A stretch of 59,379 nucleotides of DNA from Gammaproteobacteria bacterium (GTDB taxonomy: Bacteria > Pseudomonadota > Gammaproteobacteria > Enterobacterales > Neiellaceae), in assembly GCA_017425245.1 (NCBI GenBank), contig JAFOOX010000070.1:1-59379 (forward strand). Reading direction: 5' to 3'. Of this stretch, positions 1 through 8,287 are shown one piece after another. The notes under the pieces are model-generated. The model ran no database searches. It saw nothing but the letters and a program-made list of their open reading frames with translations, and was not told where the DNA came from. How positions within the stretch are numbered: position 1 is the stretch's first letter; every line of letters starts with the position of its first letter. The position numbers and the translations under genes were made by a program.

Positions 1-123
1 CAATGGATCCTCAACATCCTCAAGCAGAACACATCGCGCAAGCTGTCGATGGCCAACAAGCGAAAGCTGTGCTGCTTGAATGAGGACTACCTGTTTGAAT
101 GCATGGGCATGTTCAATTTATGA
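1..123 (+). CDS. ISAs1-family transposase, C-terminal fragment
   Basis: Reading from base 1, the frame encodes about 40 residues (QWILNILKQ..., then KRKLCCLNEDYLFECM) and stops at 121-123. An alanine/leucine-rich helix followed by a KRK...DDYL-like tail is typical of the extreme C-terminus of ISAs1 DDE transposases. The N-terminal part, including the catalytic residues, lies outside the window. It is identical to the inverted copy at the right end. It is partial because of the window edge, so whether the full gene is intact cannot be judged. Confidence 0.8.
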   Translation, partial: QWILNILKQNTSRKLSMANKRKLCCLNEDYLFECMGMFNL

Positions 124-129
124 ACATGC
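107..129 (+). repeat. Perfect inverted repeat over the transposase stop codon
   Basis: GCATGTTCA, a five-base loop ATTTA, and TGAACATGC form a perfect 9-bp stem. The second arm contains the transposase TGA stop. The structure sits 10 bp inside the IS end and is present in the right-hand copy too (59155-59177). It may limit transcription or translation running across the IS end, but it lacks a U tract and so is not a standard terminator. Confidence 0.7.
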
Positions 130-141
130 GTTAGCCCTGCG

Positions 142-171
142 CCAAGGGAGGGTTCGGCGGCTCTCCCTTGG
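142..171. repeat. Hairpin between the IS end and the lepB-like gene
   Basis: CCAAGGGAG and CTCCCTTGG form a 9-bp stem around a 12-base loop, followed on the plus strand by TTCTTA. It lies just outside the IS end and 79 bp downstream of the minus-strand lepB-like gene, so it could act as a weak terminator in either direction. The rest of the 140-249 gap shows nothing recognisable. Confidence 0.4.
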
Positions 172-249
172 TTCTTAGTGTGGGCGCAAGAGCCAACCCT
201 GTGCGCCGCAGGCGCATTAGCAGCGCCGTTGCGATAACTGCATCCTGCG

Positions 250-1077
250 TTAGAAGATGCTGACCACCTTGCCCACAACATGATCGACTGGCAGTTGGCC
301 CCAGTAGCGGCTGTCGTTGGCGTTGTCGCGGTTATCGCCCATCACGAACAGATGATCGTCCGCGACTACGGTCGAGAAGGATTTGGGGAGCGTTCCTAAG
401 GTATTGGCAACGATGTATTGCGTGTCACCAATCTTCTCTGTTACAAGCTCTTGACTGTCGCTTTGGTCAACCGCTGCCAGTGTGGCATTTGTGCCATTTA
501 CAACGAGTTGCCTATTTTGATATTCGATGCGGTCGCCGGGCAAGCCAACGACCCGCATTACAAAGGTGGTCTCGCGATTTGTTGGCCACTCGAAAACAAT
601 CAGATCGCCGTGAGTGACAGTTTGTGCTACATCCTTGTGCAAGAAACCAAGATACTGGCTGCTGTATTGACCATAACCGAAGCGGTTGACGACGATATAA
701 TCGCCCGGGTTAACTGTCGGCACCATGGACGCTGAAGGCACGCTATAGATTTGACCAACAAATGCTCTAATGAAGAGGACGGTCGTAAAAAACATCACGG
801 TCACCGAGATCAGCCCGTACCACCTTGAGTACCAAGGCCTCTGCTGCGATGAGGTATTGCGAATTATCAGCAGACCATGGATCGCGGCCAATATCGAGGG
901 TACGAATGGCAGCGTTGTTTTTACCAGGTCGTTGCTCTGCTGCAACGCGATAAAAACAGCGACGACTATCATAATTAAGTAGCCGAGGGCCAATAGCGGC
1001 CGCGCCAAGTACAGCATGCCGAGCGGGTTAAATACCAGGCTCAATAAGACAGCGATCCATGGCTTCTGCTTGTTCAT
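250..1077 (-). CDS. Signal peptidase I homologue with a substituted catalytic lysine
   Basis: A 275-residue S26-family protein. The first 110 residues hold three to four hydrophobic segments. The catalytic core follows: box B PSASMVPT with the expected nucleophile Ser117, box D MRVVGLPGD at 174-182, and box E GDNRDNANDSRYWG near 247-260. In LepB the general-base lysine directly precedes the Arg of box D (IKRAVGLPGD in E. coli); here that position is Met174 (codon ATG). Either the enzyme is inactive or altered, or the subfamily uses another base. The ATG start is preceded by AAGAG. It is the last gene of the tae4 cassette and is probably not the housekeeping LepB. The fold assignment is firm; activity is doubtful. 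Confidence 0.85.
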   Translation of the reverse strand: MNKQKPWIAVLLSLVFNPLGMLYLARPLLALGYLIMIVVAVFIALQQSNDLVKTTLPFVPSILAAIHGLLIIRNTSSQQRPWYSRWYGLISVTVMFFTTVLFIRAFVGQIYSVPSASMVPTVNPGDYIVVNRFGYGQYSSQYLGFLHKDVAQTVTHGDLIVFEWPTNRETTFVMRVVGLPGDRIEYQNRQLVVNGTNATLAAVDQSDSQELVTEKIGDTQYIVANTLGTLPKSFSTVVADDHLFVMGDNRDNANDSRYWGQLPVDHVVGKVVSIF

Positions 1078-1169
1078 TGGTTAACTCTTGGTTGGTGTCA
1101 ATTTTTGAGGCGAATTCTTCGGTGTCGGTTAACAAAAAACTAAGTTTGAGCGTGGCATGCCTGATGTTA

Positions 1170-1649
1170 TCAATCAGTAGCGGATATTGTCCACTGACCA
1201 TTATTCTGGTTGAGCTCAAATCTCTGACCAAAGGTTCCGCCGCCGAGGTCGCCATTGTGTTTTCGAAACGTGATGCTGGCGGTGAGCAGATAACGCCCTG
1301 GTGCTAGGCTTTTGGGCGGGACAGTCTCTGCCGTCAGCGGAATGGGGGCGCCGTAGGCGATGCGGTCGCCGGGCAGATAGACAGGCGGTAAGTCAAAATC
1401 CTGCTGTTTCACCCGCCGCTCCCAATAGACACAGTCTTGCGCGCAATCCTCACGCAGCAGGTGAATGGCATCCACCGCAATTTCTAGAGCTTCCCCTTCA
1501 GCCACAACGAAATAGACTTGGCTATGCTCGACCACCACTTTCATTGGTGTAACTTCGGAGCAGCCAGCGAGCGCAATCCACACCAGTGCGGTCATCGAAG
1601 TTGCTTTGATAAGATCAACTCTGACATTCACTTGTTTTCTCGAACTCAT
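1170..1649 (-). CDS. Putative lipoprotein, candidate periplasmic immunity protein
   Basis: 159 residues, beginning with a basic n-region, a hydrophobic stretch and the lipobox LAGC with Cys30, so it is probably exported and lipid-anchored. The mature part looks beta-rich and contains a CAQDC motif near residues 69-73 that could form a disulfide. I do not recognise the family. The gene starts 6 bp after the small membrane protein gene and lies two genes downstream of the Tae4-like amidase. The Tae4 target is periplasmic peptidoglycan, so a periplasmic lipoprotein here is a reasonable immunity candidate, but it does not look like the Tai4 family. This role is inferred from context only. Confidence 0.65.
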   Translation of the reverse strand: MSSRKQVNVRVDLIKATSMTALVWIALAGCSEVTPMKVVVEHSQVYFVVAEGEALEIAVDAIHLLREDCAQDCVYWERRVKQQDFDLPPVYLPGDRIAYGAPIPLTAETVPPKSLAPGRYLLTASITFRKHNGDLGGGTFGQRFELNQNNGQWTISATD

Positions 1650-1655
1650 ATCTAT

Positions 1656-1865
1656 TTACGCTCTTGGCTTGGTACGCCAGAGACCGGCAATGATGCCGAC
1701 GATGCCACTAACCAGTGATGCCAGAATAAACAACTTGAAATTGCGATTGGATTCATCTTCTCCTTGATAAAGCGGCCCGAAGAGCGCACCTGCAACGTAG
1801 AACAAGGCCCAGCACAGGAGTACCGCGCCAACGCCCCACAGCACAACAATGATCGCGCGCTTCAT
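1656..1865 (-). CDS. Small two-helix membrane protein
   Basis: 69 residues with two strongly hydrophobic segments (about 4-29 and 44-63) joined by a polar loop with acidic residues (YQGEDESNRN). The ATG overlaps the stop of the upstream Tae4-like gene in an ATGA, which indicates translational coupling. The family is not recognised. It could be a membrane-embedded partner or a second immunity factor of the effector. Confidence 0.6.
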   Translation of the reverse strand: MKRAIIVVLWGVGAVLLCWALFYVAGALFGPLYQGEDESNRNFKLFILASLVSGIVGIIAGLWRTKPRA

Positions 1866-2377
1866 TGCAGTGCCCGCCAGAAAATAATCTCTTTAGCTTT
1901 GCGGAAATCAGACCAGACGCCATCAATCGACAACCCCGTTGATATCCGAAACCACGAACTTAAATCGGTAAGCCGCGAGCCATTCCATAGATCGATATGA
2001 TCGCCACTGGGGTTTCCGACCGGGTCGGTGTCGCGCATCCAATAATCTTTGAAATAGATGATGCCTTTCTTTCCGGAGATGTGCTTTTTAAAATCTTTGA
2101 CCGGAATGCTGATTCCCGATGCGAAGCTGTCGGGACGAGCGCTCATCAGTGCCGATGCCAATTGGTCTGCACGGAGTATATGGCCTTCTTTTTTTGCATG
2201 ATGCCAGCAATGCTCGGCGCCACGCAGGGTGGTGGTGTCGAACCCGCACTTGGCGAGTGCGTTACCAACCCGGATGGCGCATTGATTGGTGAATGCCGGT
2301 TTATTATCCACCATGCATGGGGTATCGACATCACTGACTGTTGCGTGTGCTTCCCACAGATCTTCGAATTTGATCAT
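1862..2377 (-). CDS. tae4: Tae4-like type VI secretion amidase effector
   Basis: 171 residues. Tae4 enzymes are NlpC/P60-like amidases that cut peptidoglycan peptide cross-links of rival cells after type VI delivery. Visible signatures are FTNQCAIRVGNAL near residues 30-42 with the nucleophilic cysteine, a conserved C in GAEHCW, GKKGIIYFKDYW, and GDHIDLWNG with the catalytic histidine, all in family order. The start was set at the internal ATG preceded by AAAGGAC at good spacing; an upstream in-frame extension to 2467 has no such site. No signal peptide is seen, as expected for a T6SS cargo. No vgrG, hcp, PAAR or structural T6SS genes are nearby, so it is an orphan cassette beside an IS, possibly acquired. 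Confidence 0.85.
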   Translation of the reverse strand: MIKFEDLWEAHATVSDVDTPCMVDNKPAFTNQCAIRVGNALAKCGFDTTTLRGAEHCWHHAKKEGHILRADQLASALMSARPDSFASGISIPVKDFKKHISGKKGIIYFKDYWMRDTDPVGNPSGDHIDLWNGSRLTDLSSWFRISTGLSIDGVWSDFRKAKEIIFWRALQ

Positions 2378-2960
2378 AAAAAGTCCTTTTATAAGAGTGA
2401 CGTCCTGTTCCCTATTCCCGCCCATAGCGCTGCTCTTGTAGGAGCAGCGACAGCAAGCTTTGCCCATTTTGAGCGCGGGTCAGGCACAAGCTACCGGCAG
2501 CAGTTTTTCTGCACAAGCCGCCATCGCTGTTTTGTGATAACACGCCCACTGGCTGTGAGCTGGGTATGTGGTGAGCGCTATAGCTCATGCGCCGGCTGCG
2601 GGATGCAAGTTGCGAGTGATGCCAGGGCACGAAGCGGGGCAGTCTGCTTTGAACCCCTTGATCACCACCCGCACCCACGCCAACCAACCCACGGCCAGCC
2701 GGGCGTAGGGGTTGAGATGGCAGGGATGCCAGCGAAAGCAAATCTGGGCAGGAGAGCCCATATTTGCGACCCCGTAGCCCGGCAGAATTACAGCCATTGT
2801 CGATGGTGGTGATCTCGGGGGCGCCCGGGTGTGCAGAGGGGCGTGGCGATACGCCCCTCTGCCCCAGCGCGAGGTGGGTAACCTCGCTCTGCTGCGGCGC
2901 AGCCGCATTCTCAGTTTCGAGATACGAGATACGGGGTAAACACCGCCGCTGCACAGCGGC
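2378..2960. other. 583-bp gene-free spacer with a run of hairpins
   Basis: No convincing gene is present. From 2833 on there are four successive inverted repeats: 2833-2844/2851-2862 (12 bp), 2869-2875/2881-2887 (7 bp), 2893-2898/2902-2907 (6 bp) and 2945-2951/2954-2960 (7 bp), which then abut the proS terminator. Bases 2918-2933 hold two copies of the heptamer CGAGATA. Bases 2655-2703 share a block with 9362-9409. The tae4 promoter is expected near 2378-2450. Confidence 0.6.
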
Positions 2961-2989
2961 AAAAAAAACAGCGGCCGAAGCCGCTGTTT
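2961..2989 (-). terminator. Rho-independent terminator of proS
   Basis: On the minus strand AAACAGCGGC, a TTCG tetraloop and GCCGCTGTTT form a perfect 10-bp stem, followed by a T tract (the eight A residues at 2961-2968). It lies 28 bp past the proS stop, which makes this a textbook intrinsic terminator. Confidence 0.93.
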
Positions 2990-3016
2990 GCATCAACTCA
3001 AAAGCCCTAACGGCAG

Positions 3017-4741
3017 TTAGCCAAACAGCGCCTTAAACATCGGTACGACCGCGTCGATGGCCAGTTTGGCCGGTTCGCCGCCGCTGCGCTGTTTGTGTTC
3101 CACCAGCCCTTCGTCGAGGTTGCGTTCGCCGATGACGATGCTGTGGGGGATGCCCAGCAGTTCCATGTCGGCGAACATCACCCCCGGACGCTCTTTGCGA
3201 TCATCGAGGATGACGTCGATGCCGGCGGCTTTGAGTTCGGCGTAGAGGGTTTCGGCCACCTCTTTGATGCGTGCCGATTTGTGCATGTTCATCGGCAGCA
3301 GGGCGACCTGGAAGGGGGCGATGGCGGCGGGCCAGATGATGCCGCGTTCGTCGTGGTTCTGCTCGATGGCGGCGGCGACGATGCGCGATACCCCCACGCC
3401 GTAGCAGCCCATGGTCAGGATCTGGAACTGGCCCTGCTCGTTGAGCACCCCCACCTTCATCGCTTCGGAGTATTTCTTGCCGAGCTGGAAGATATGGCCC
3501 ACTTCGATGCCGCGCTTGATCGACAGGGTGCCCTGGCCATCCGGGCTCGGGTCGCCTTCGACCACGTTACGGATGTCGGCAACACGGTAGTTGCTGCAGT
3601 CGCGGTCCCAGTTGGCGCCGCTGACATGCTCGCCGTCGCGGTTGGCACCGCAGACAAAGTCAGCCAGATGGGCGGCGGCGCGATCCACGATCACCGGGAT
3701 GGTCAGGCCAATCGGGCCGAGGGAGCCGACGCCACAGCCGATGACGGTGCGGATCTGCTCGTCGCTGGCGAACTGCAGCGGGCCGCCGATCTCCGCCAGC
3801 TTCTCGGCCTTGACGCCATTGAGGCTGTGGTCGCCACGCACCACCAGCGCCACCAGCGGCTGCGGGCTCTTGTCGTCCGGGGCTTTGCCGAGAACAACCA
3901 GGGTTTTGACGATCTGGCTGGGGTCGACTTTGAGCAGGGCTGCGACCTCATCGATGCTGTGGGCACCGGGGGTGGCGATGGCGGCCAGCGGCTGACTGGC
4001 AGCCGGGCGTTCGCCAGCCGGGGCCACGGCTTCGGCCATTTCGATGTTGGCGGCGTAATCCGATTCGCTGGCGAAGGCGATGGCGTCTTCACCCGAGGCG
4101 GCCAGCACATGGAACTCGTGGCTCATGCTGCCACCGATGGAGCCGGTGTCGGCGAGTACGGCGCGGTAGTCGAGACCCAGGCGGTCGAAGGTGGCGCAGT
4201 AGGCGCGGTACATCGTCTGATAGGTCGCTTCCAGCGAGGCCTGATCCATATGGAAGCTGTAGGCATCCTTCATCAGAAACTCGCGGGCCCGCATCACGCC
4301 AAAGCGCGGCCGCACTTCGTCGCGGAATTTGGTCTGGATCTGGTAGAGGTTGAGCGGCAGTTGCTTGTAGCTGTTGACCTCGCCACGGACCAGATCGGTG
4401 ATCACCTCTTCATGGGTGGGGCCGAGGGCGAAGGGGCGGGTGTGGCGGTCGTTAAAGCGCAGCAGCTCGGGGCCGAACTGGTCCCAGCGGCCGGACTCGT
4501 GCCACAGTTCGGCCGGCTGCACCACCGGCATCGACACTTCGATGGCGCCGGCGTTGTTCATCTCTTCGCGCACGATCTGCGCCACCTTGTTGAGCACCCG
4601 CAGGCCGCTCGGCAGCCAGGTGTAGAGGCCGGAGGCCAGTTTGCGGATCATACCGGCGCGCAGCATCAGCTGGTGGCTGATCACTTCGGCATCGGCGGGG
4701 GTTTCACGCAGGGTGGAGAGCAGGTAGTGGCTGGTGCGCAT
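3017..4741 (-). CDS. proS: Prolyl-tRNA synthetase
   Basis: 574 residues, close to the 572 of E. coli ProS. It charges tRNA-Pro in the cytoplasm. Class II motif 1 is near [17 protein letters not shown] residues 44-55, motif 2 spans [17 protein letters not shown], and the C-terminal anticodon-binding domain carries PFQVALLP and [13 protein letters not shown]. The long insertion between about 220 and 400 ([21 protein letters not shown]) is the YbaK-like editing domain that clears mischarged alanine, typical of bacterial-type ProS. The start was set at MRTSHYLL by family alignment; an in-frame ATG 36 bp upstream adds an unconserved leader. It is monocistronic with its own terminator. Confidence 0.97.
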   Translation of the reverse strand: MRTSHYLLSTLRETPADAEVISHQLMLRAGMIRKLASGLYTWLPSGLRVLNKVAQIVREEMNNAGAIEVSMPVVQPAELWHESGRWDQFGPELLRFNDRHTRPFALGPTHEEVITDLVRGEVNSYKQLPLNLYQIQTKFRDEVRPRFGVMRAREFLMKDAYSFHMDQASLEATYQTMYRAYCATFDRLGLDYRAVLADTGSIGGSMSHEFHVLAASGEDAIAFASESDYAANIEMAEAVAPAGERPAASQPLAAIATPGAHSIDEVAALLKVDPSQIVKTLVVLGKAPDDKSPQPLVALVVRGDHSLNGVKAEKLAEIGGPLQFASDEQIRTVIGCGVGSLGPIGLTIPVIVDRAAAHLADFVCGANRDGEHVSGANWDRDCSNYRVADIRNVVEGDPSPDGQGTLSIKRGIEVGHIFQLGKKYSEAMKVGVLNEQGQFQILTMGCYGVGVSRIVAAAIEQNHDERGIIWPAAIAPFQVALLPMNMHKSARIKEVAETLYAELKAAGIDVILDDRKERPGVMFADMELLGIPHSIVIGERNLDEGLVEHKQRSGGEPAKLAIDAVVPMFKALFG

Positions 4742-4868
4742 GGTCAGGCCCGGTGGCTGGTCAAAAGTGGGCGCCATTTTAGTCAGTTACACGGCAAATA
4801 GCTGCAGCGGGCGGTGAAATTGGCCGCCCGAGTGGCACCTAAGCGTTATTTCCGCGCTTGAGCCGCTG

Positions 4869-5543
4869 TCAGCCAAGGCTGCTGGCCAGCGCATCGCGGC
4901 GGGCGATAAAAGGTTCATCCCAGGGTTTGAAGCTGTCCGGCTTGTTGAGATGGCGGATATCGCCATCGGCCAGATAGCCCTTTACCCCCTCGCTGTTGAG
5001 CCAGTAGAAGACCCCCCAATGGTGGAAGTCCCACTCGGCCAGATAGGGGTGCGCTTCATAGTCGATGCAGTAGAGTTCGCCGCCCTTGACCACGAAGTTG
5101 GCCGGAAAATAGTCAACATGAAAGCCGGCCCGTTTGAGCTGCTCGGCATAGGCGTAGCCACGGCGGAGCAGCCGGTCATCCATCATGTCGCGGGCGATCA
5201 GATCGATCACCACCGGCCCTTTGATGTACTCCTTGACCAGCAGATAGCTGGCCGCGCAAAAGCCCACCAGTTGCGGGCAGGCCACGCCGGCCTGCTGCAT
5301 CCGCTGGTAACTGAGCAGTTCAAAGCCGAGCGCCTGCTCAAAGGGGATCAGATTGTGGGCGACCTGCGTGTAGCGCTTCACCGTCAGCTGCTGTTCGCCG
5401 TTGCTGAACCGCCAGGAGATGGCCGATTTGCCACGGCCGATTTCGCCCTGGCAGTGAAACGGCTGGCCGTCCACCAGCAGCAGCTGGTCATCCACCAGAC
5501 GGACCTGATGGGGGCTGGTGAACTGGGCGAGATCGATGCTCAT
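4869..5543 (-). CDS. Small RIO/Kae1-like kinase
   Basis: 224 residues. The C-terminal half has an atypical protein-kinase signature: HVDYFPANFV, matching an HxDxxxxNF catalytic loop, followed by YCIDYEAHPY in place of DFG. Upstream is KRYTQVAH with a candidate ATP-binding lysine, and LLVKEYIKGPVV looks like the hinge. This resembles small bacterial kinases of the RIO, KdkA or Bud32 type; the substrate is unknown. The start was chosen at MSIDLAQF, preceded by GGAG with 9-bp spacing; the longer frame upstream has unlikely composition. A GGGCGG/CCGCCC inverted repeat lies downstream in the gap to proS. Confidence 0.75.
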   Translation of the reverse strand: MSIDLAQFTSPHQVRLVDDQLLLVDGQPFHCQGEIGRGKSAISWRFSNGEQQLTVKRYTQVAHNLIPFEQALGFELLSYQRMQQAGVACPQLVGFCAASYLLVKEYIKGPVVIDLIARDMMDDRLLRRGYAYAEQLKRAGFHVDYFPANFVVKGGELYCIDYEAHPYLAEWDFHHWGVFYWLNSEGVKGYLADGDIRHLNKPDSFKPWDEPFIARRDALASSLG

Positions 5544-5877
5544 GATGCTGACTCCACAGGTGACAACTGCGGTGCCCATGCTGCAGCCAGCCGTAGCGCC
5601 TGTCGTTGCGCTGGGCCAAGGTTGCTGGTCGGTTGCCGCCGTGGTTGGCCTGCGCTGATGCCGGCAACGGGGCGGCGGAAGGCACCCGAGCATCCTGAAA
5701 AAGCCTTTATGAGTCATGCAATTAATCAGGGTTTGAGGGCGCAGCGCGGGGCATCGCTTATCCCGCAACGACAAAAAATGCGTACTAGCTCGGAAAACGT
5801 TCAAGCCGCCAGATTCAGCCGCTTGGTCTGCGTTAAAGTGAAGTCGCGCGTTGTTGCCGAATGCAAACGGGATTGCC
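5544..5877. other. Divergent intergenic region
   Basis: 334 bp between the kinase gene (minus) and the secreted protein gene (plus). It must hold both promoters, but no confident promoter, operator or RNA structure is recognised. Confidence 0.4.
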
Positions 5878-6357
5878 ATGAAGGTTGTATCAGATCGCTT
5901 GCCGTTGACCCTGTCTGTGCTGTTGTCGTTGGTCGCCGGTAGCGCTGCTGCCGCCGATTACTCTGCCAAGATCTGCGCCTTGAGCCATCCTCAGCTGACC
6001 GACGCAGTAGAGGTAAGTGAGGGTGTGGGCACCGGCTGCCAGTGGAGTACCCCTGACGGCGGGCTGCTGGTGCTCACCGTTGGCGATAGCGATCTGGACG
6101 CTCTTGCCGCTCAAAGCCGACAGGAGCTGGATGATCTGCAGGCCAGCTTTGCCGGGGTGATGGGGGTCAAGGTGAGCCGTGGTGCCATGGGGATCTGTGG
6201 CGGCGATGAGCTGGTTGATGTTACTGCCCGAGGCCAAAGCACCGTTAAGGGGTGGGCTCGCTGCGGCGAGCGGTTGCTGTTTATCTCCGCCGAAGGGGCG
6301 GGCACCCCGGAGATCAGCAAGACCATGGTTAAAGCAATCCAGGCTGCCGGCCTTTAG
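5878..6357 (+). CDS. Secreted protein of unknown function
   Basis: 159 residues starting with a basic n-region, a hydrophobic core and an AAAADYS cleavage site near residue 26, so it is probably periplasmic. The mature domain contains four cysteines (ICAL, GCQW, GICGG, ARCGE) that could form disulfides, a pattern fitting a small oxidised periplasmic domain. The ATG lies 27 bp inside a longer frame and fits the signal peptide best. No family is recognised. It converges with aceK. Confidence 0.7.
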   Translation: MKVVSDRLPLTLSVLLSLVAGSAAAADYSAKICALSHPQLTDAVEVSEGVGTGCQWSTPDGGLLVLTVGDSDLDALAAQSRQELDDLQASFAGVMGVKVSRGAMGICGGDELVDVTARGQSTVKGWARCGERLLFISAEGAGTPEISKTMVKAIQAAGL

Positions 6358-6428
6358 ACACGCTGTTGTCATTGGGCGGTCGAGATTCAGGCCAGCCCAA
6401 AGCTCTTCACAAGTCCAAAAACGGTGTT

Positions 6429-8171
6429 TCAGCCAGGGCTGCCGTGGCGCCGAAAGCGCAGCCGGCTGCTGTAGGGGAAGAACTCCTCCTGGTGGCCGGC
6501 GGCGATCCGCTGCTGCTGCTGTTGCCACCAGCGGGCGCTGTAGAGCTCGCGGTGATGGTGGCGAAAGGCGGCGCGGGCGCGCGGTTCATAGAAGATAAAG
6601 GTTTCAAACTCCTCGGGAAAAACATCGCCGGGGGCGACGCTGTACCAGGGCTCGCTGGCCAGCTCCTGCTCCTCGGTGACGGCCGCCGGAATGATGCGGA
6701 AATGGGTGTCGAGCAGGTAGGCCACCTCGTCATAGTCATAAAACACCACCCGGCCGAAGCGGGTGACGCCGAAGTTCTTGAGCAGCATGTCCCCGGGGAA
6801 GATGTTGGCGGCGGCGATCTCGCGCAGGGCGTGGCCGTAGTCGTCGATCACCGCTTCGACCTGGGCGTCGCTGGCATCCTGCAGATAGAGGTTGAGCGGC
6901 GTCATCCGCCGTTCGATATAGAGGTGGTTGACGAGCAGCATCTCCCCTTCGTCGATCAGCTCCTCGCTGCAGCTGGCGTAAAGCTCTTCGAGCAGCGCCT
7001 CGCTCATCCGTGCTTTGGGAAAGGCCACCTGTGAATACTCCAGGGTGTCGGCCATGCGGCCGACGCGATCATGCACCTTCACCAGTTGATACTTCTGTCG
7101 CACCTCGGCCTTGGTCATGGTTTTCGACGGGGCGAAGCGGTCGCGGATCACCTTGAACACATAGGGGTAGGAGGGCAGGGTGAACACCAGCATCACCATC
7201 CCCTTGACCCCGGGGGCGAGATCGAAGTGGTCGTCGGTGGTGGCCAGATGGTTGAGCAGATCGCGATAGAAGATGCTCTTGCCCTGTTTCTGCAGGCCGA
7301 TGGCGTTGTACAGCTCGCTGCTGCGTTTGGCCGGCATCAGCTGTTTGAGAAAGCGCACCAAGGCAAAGGGGGCCTCGGTCTCGACAAAGAAGTAGGCGCG
7401 GGCAAAGCTGAAGGTGATCGACAGATCGCGCTCGGCGGTGAGCAGGGCGTCAACATAGAGCTCGCCGCGCGGGCTGCGCAGAATGGGGATGACAAAGGGC
7501 TGGCTGTGGCCACGGGTCACCACCCGGCCGACGATATAGGCCCCCTTGTTGCGGTAAAACATCGACTTGAGCACGTCGATACGCACGCTGTCATCGCGCC
7601 GCACGCGGATCCCGGCCTGGCGGATAAAGCGACGCATCAGCCGCCGCACATCGCGGGCCAGATCCTCAAACGGCAGGGTCAGACCAAAACGGGTGAGGAT
7701 GCGGGTCAGGGTCTGGGTCAGGCCATCGAGCTGCGGATAGTAGCTATCGGCCACCAGCCCCTCGCGCACCTCCAGGATCTGCTCGGCGAATGACTCGATA
7801 AAGATCAGCTGGTTGTTGTAGTAGCGGCGCTCGAACATGTGGCAGAACACCGAGTTGTAGAAGGTCTCGGCCAGTTCTGGCTGGGGGTGGGCGAGCAGCA
7901 GGTGGCGGTAATGGTCGCGCACCCGCCGCCACAGATGGTCGTCGCAATGGTCGAGCTGCGGGCACTGCTGATGCAGGCTGGCGATGGTCTCCTGCACCCG
8001 GCTGTCGTAATAGGCGATGCGCTCGCGCGAGGCCTGCTGCACCGCCGCCCAGTCGCCCTGTTCAAAGCGCTGGCGGGCGCCGTTGGTGATGGCGCGAAAC
8101 AGCGAATAGTGGCGGTTAAAGCCATCACGAATGGTGGTAGCCAGGGCTTCCGGCGAGCAGGGCGACGACAT
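6429..8171 (-). CDS. aceK: Isocitrate dehydrogenase kinase/phosphatase
   Basis: 580 residues (E. coli AceK has 578). It phosphorylates and dephosphorylates isocitrate dehydrogenase and so sets the split between the TCA cycle and the glyoxylate shunt. Family features are visible throughout: the helical regulatory N-terminus (FNRHYSLFRAITNGA), the ATP loop region GVKGMVMLVFTLPSYPYVFK with the lysine that follows, and the catalytic segment FPGDMLLKNFGV...VFYDYDEV. The ATG is preceded by GGAG at 7-bp spacing; a TTG two codons earlier is less likely. Unlike enteric aceBAK, it is not next to aceA, and aceB lies 4 kb away on the other strand. Confidence 0.96.
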   Translation of the reverse strand: MSSPCSPEALATTIRDGFNRHYSLFRAITNGARQRFEQGDWAAVQQASRERIAYYDSRVQETIASLHQQCPQLDHCDDHLWRRVRDHYRHLLLAHPQPELAETFYNSVFCHMFERRYYNNQLIFIESFAEQILEVREGLVADSYYPQLDGLTQTLTRILTRFGLTLPFEDLARDVRRLMRRFIRQAGIRVRRDDSVRIDVLKSMFYRNKGAYIVGRVVTRGHSQPFVIPILRSPRGELYVDALLTAERDLSITFSFARAYFFVETEAPFALVRFLKQLMPAKRSSELYNAIGLQKQGKSIFYRDLLNHLATTDDHFDLAPGVKGMVMLVFTLPSYPYVFKVIRDRFAPSKTMTKAEVRQKYQLVKVHDRVGRMADTLEYSQVAFPKARMSEALLEELYASCSEELIDEGEMLLVNHLYIERRMTPLNLYLQDASDAQVEAVIDDYGHALREIAAANIFPGDMLLKNFGVTRFGRVVFYDYDEVAYLLDTHFRIIPAAVTEEQELASEPWYSVAPGDVFPEEFETFIFYEPRARAAFRHHHRELYSARWWQQQQQRIAAGHQEEFFPYSSRLRFRRHGSPG

Positions 8172-8287
8172 CAACAACTCCGACCAGTGAGATGCTGATG
8201 AGTATGGTCAAGCCGTTGTTATGGCGCCACTTTGCTTCTATGGCAGACAGCCATGGCGATCATTCGCCTGGTGGATGAGGCAAGCCG

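Larger units (their letters stand above)
1..139 (+). mobile_element. ISAs1-family insertion sequence, 3' end
   Basis: This is the terminal part of an insertion sequence cut by the window edge. The same 139 bases occur in inverted orientation at 59145-59283, and the two copies diverge immediately after the bases TTAGCCCTG, which marks the outer IS end at base 139. Read inward, the end begins CAGGGCTAACG. The encoded transposase tail matches the ISAs1 family. No target duplication can be scored because the other end of the element is outside the window. Confidence 0.85.

Noticed and set aside
1997..2812. A 271-residue plus-strand frame over tae4 and the spacer
   Set aside because: It crosses the Tae4 gene in antisense and continues into the hairpin region with no family features.
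2918..2933. Repeats at 2918 and 14315 as a CRISPR array
   Set aside because: Units are 7 bp in direct tandem without spacers, and no cas genes are present.
3095..4801. A 568-residue open frame on the plus strand opposite proS
   Set aside because: It is the antisense shadow of a GC-rich gene; its sequence is a repetitive Ala/Gly/Val/Asp pattern with no motif, while the minus strand encodes full ProS.
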